DNA of 64,000 bases from the NCBI GenBank assembly GCA_018873245.2, contig JAEMBT020000009.1:17577794-17641793 (forward strand), in the 5' to 3' direction. The DNA is from Archegozetes longisetosus (lineage: Eukaryota > Arthropoda > Arachnida > Sarcoptiformes > Trhypochthoniidae). Shown one piece after another: positions 63,022 to 64,000 of this stretch (positions within the stretch are counted from its first letter, which is position 1; each line of letters opens with the position of its first letter). The translations under genes were made by a program, and so were the position numbers. Under the pieces are notes generated by a model. It had not been told where the DNA came from. It searched no databases and worked only from the letters and a program-made list of their open reading frames with translations.

Positions 63022-63548
63022 ATGGCTGCGTCTCAATTTAAGATAAATATTACAGCCAGAGCATTGATTAAAATGAGGGTGATTGCGATGTAGACCGAGA
63101 TGAAGATGAAAATGGGAATATCACAGACTTGAGGGTAGCCATATTCCCTCAAGGCTTGTTGAACACCTATGCTGACGGCATTGACCGGGAGGGAGACTGT
63201 CGCATGCTTATCACCGGAGACCCTCTACCTAATCCCCAGCGCGGGCTATATTTAAGAGGGCGCAGCCTGAGATCCTTCTACGGGTTTCCTGAGACATGAA
63301 CAACTAAATTGTTCGCCTATATCTTTTGAATAAGATATGATATCTATATGAGATAGACATTACTCGAATCAGCTCTTTATTCTGCCCTAAATGAAGCCGC
63401 GTTCGTAGAGGTCGGGCAACGAACAATAGATCAGTAGCTAAATTCGAATAAGTCTGTAACCTTTTACCTCCGCACTTCGAGACCGAGCTATTTAGACTAT
63501 ATTCATCAGAGTCGAACGACACCAAATTTATCGAAATTCGAACTGTGA
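63022..63548 (+). pseudogene. Decayed coding sequence of unknown family
   Basis: An ATG at 63022 opens MAASQFKINITARALIK. At an A-run near 63068-63073 the frame shifts, and a second frame (63072-63299) continues for 75 codons with balanced, GC-richer codons quite unlike the surroundings. It includes an acidic DVDRDEDENGN passage and FPQGLLNTYADGIDREGD. After TGA the same frame goes on with further stops and another protein-like stretch (ALNEAAFVEVGQRTIDQ) to TGA at 63548. One frameshift and at least four stops mark it as dead. I do not recognise the protein. Its position beside transposon debris suggests a mobile-element or captured gene, but a decayed host gene is equally possible. Confidence 0.45.
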
Positions 63549-63762
63549 TCACTTAACACTACTTTACTTTCTTGCCTCCACCTTTGCAGATTGCCATGAT
63601 GGTTCTAACATCAGATATGGAAATCTTGGGTACCTATTTCTGACGGTAAGTCGGCTAGAGTCGCCAAAATTTTATACAAACAAAATAAAAATTATAGTTT
63701 TCAACGCTTGTGGTGTCATCTATGAATGAATTATTCACAATGTATTTAATTACTAAGAGATT

Positions 63763-63800
63763 AAGTTAGGCTAGGTTAGGTTAGTTTTGGTTAAATTAAG
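63763..63800. repeat. Degenerate TTAGG array
   Basis: AAGTTAGGCTAGGTTAGGTTAG grading into TTTGGTTAAATTAAG and GCTTGGCTTTGCTTGG-type words. Confidence 0.65.
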
Positions 63801-64000
63801 TTTAGCTTGGCTTTGCTTGGCTTGTTTTAACCTAAATTTGATTGATAGCTACCCCCCTCCCGCGCGTATATATGTTATCATGTAAAAATTTTTGGGCGGG
63901 TGTAACTGACTTAGCATTTATCATAGGAACATGGAAACTCAATATAAATAATTATGACCTTTAGCGCCACCTAAAAACCTGGTGGCAAGAAATTAAAGTA

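Noticed and set aside
1..64000. tRNA, rRNA and CRISPR signatures
   Set aside because: No convincing tRNA A/B-box pair or cloverleaf was found by eye, no rRNA-like stretch was recognised, and the tandem repeats have no unique spacers.

Overview
This is an AT-rich, gene-poor, intron-containing eukaryotic window. TTAGG/CCTAA-type repeats (the usual arthropod telomere unit) are scattered through it, introns are very short (mostly about 50-90 bp), and the genes are animal in type: rhodopsin-family peptide GPCRs, a gustatory-receptor-like protein and a small secreted Gly/Tyr/Gln protein. An arthropod is well supported. A mite or other chelicerate is my best guess from the style of the gustatory-receptor-like protein, but I cannot prove it here.

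Only four multi-exon genes can be supported with splice sites, all on the + strand. (1) A neuropeptide-type GPCR at 7909-9510 (four coding exons, 374 aa). (2) A gustatory-receptor-like seven-helix protein at 42834-44626 (two or three exons, about 405 aa). (3) A second GPCR at 46207-47442 (three exons, 365 aa), a clear paralogue of the first: 57 of 62 residues are identical across TM2-TM3 and two splice junctions are shared, but one intron is precisely absent. (4) A 76-aa secreted low-complexity protein at 56154-56448 with a TATA box and a poly(A) signal.

The rest is mostly AT-rich non-coding DNA with mobile-element debris: a 478-bp foldback element (590-1067), two short hAT-like remnants with degenerate 8-bp target duplications (30648-30966, 41351-42053), a GGGTGACC-ended element (32134-32620), a hairpin element (32949-33051), an 84-bp TA-flanked element with CAGTCTGACCCGG ends (40085-40168) and a longer relative inside the intron of the gustatory-receptor-like gene (about 43425-43830). 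Simple repeats and short minisatellites are frequent.

The last 3.5 kb (60.5-64 kb) is the most complex part. It holds an inverted duplication whose two arms both read the same peptide. Next to it is a Merlin/ISXO2-like transposon (about 61095-62736) with roughly 100-bp terminal inverted repeats. Its transposase frame stops inside a TTAGG array, and its interior holds a decayed non-LTR retrotransposon RNase H/C-terminal fragment bounded on both sides by TTAGG-type arrays. A GC-richer pseudogene of unknown family follows at 63022-63548. Between genes, large stretches (9.7-30 kb, 47.8-56 kb, 56.7-60.5 kb) show only simple repeats and no coding signal I can support.
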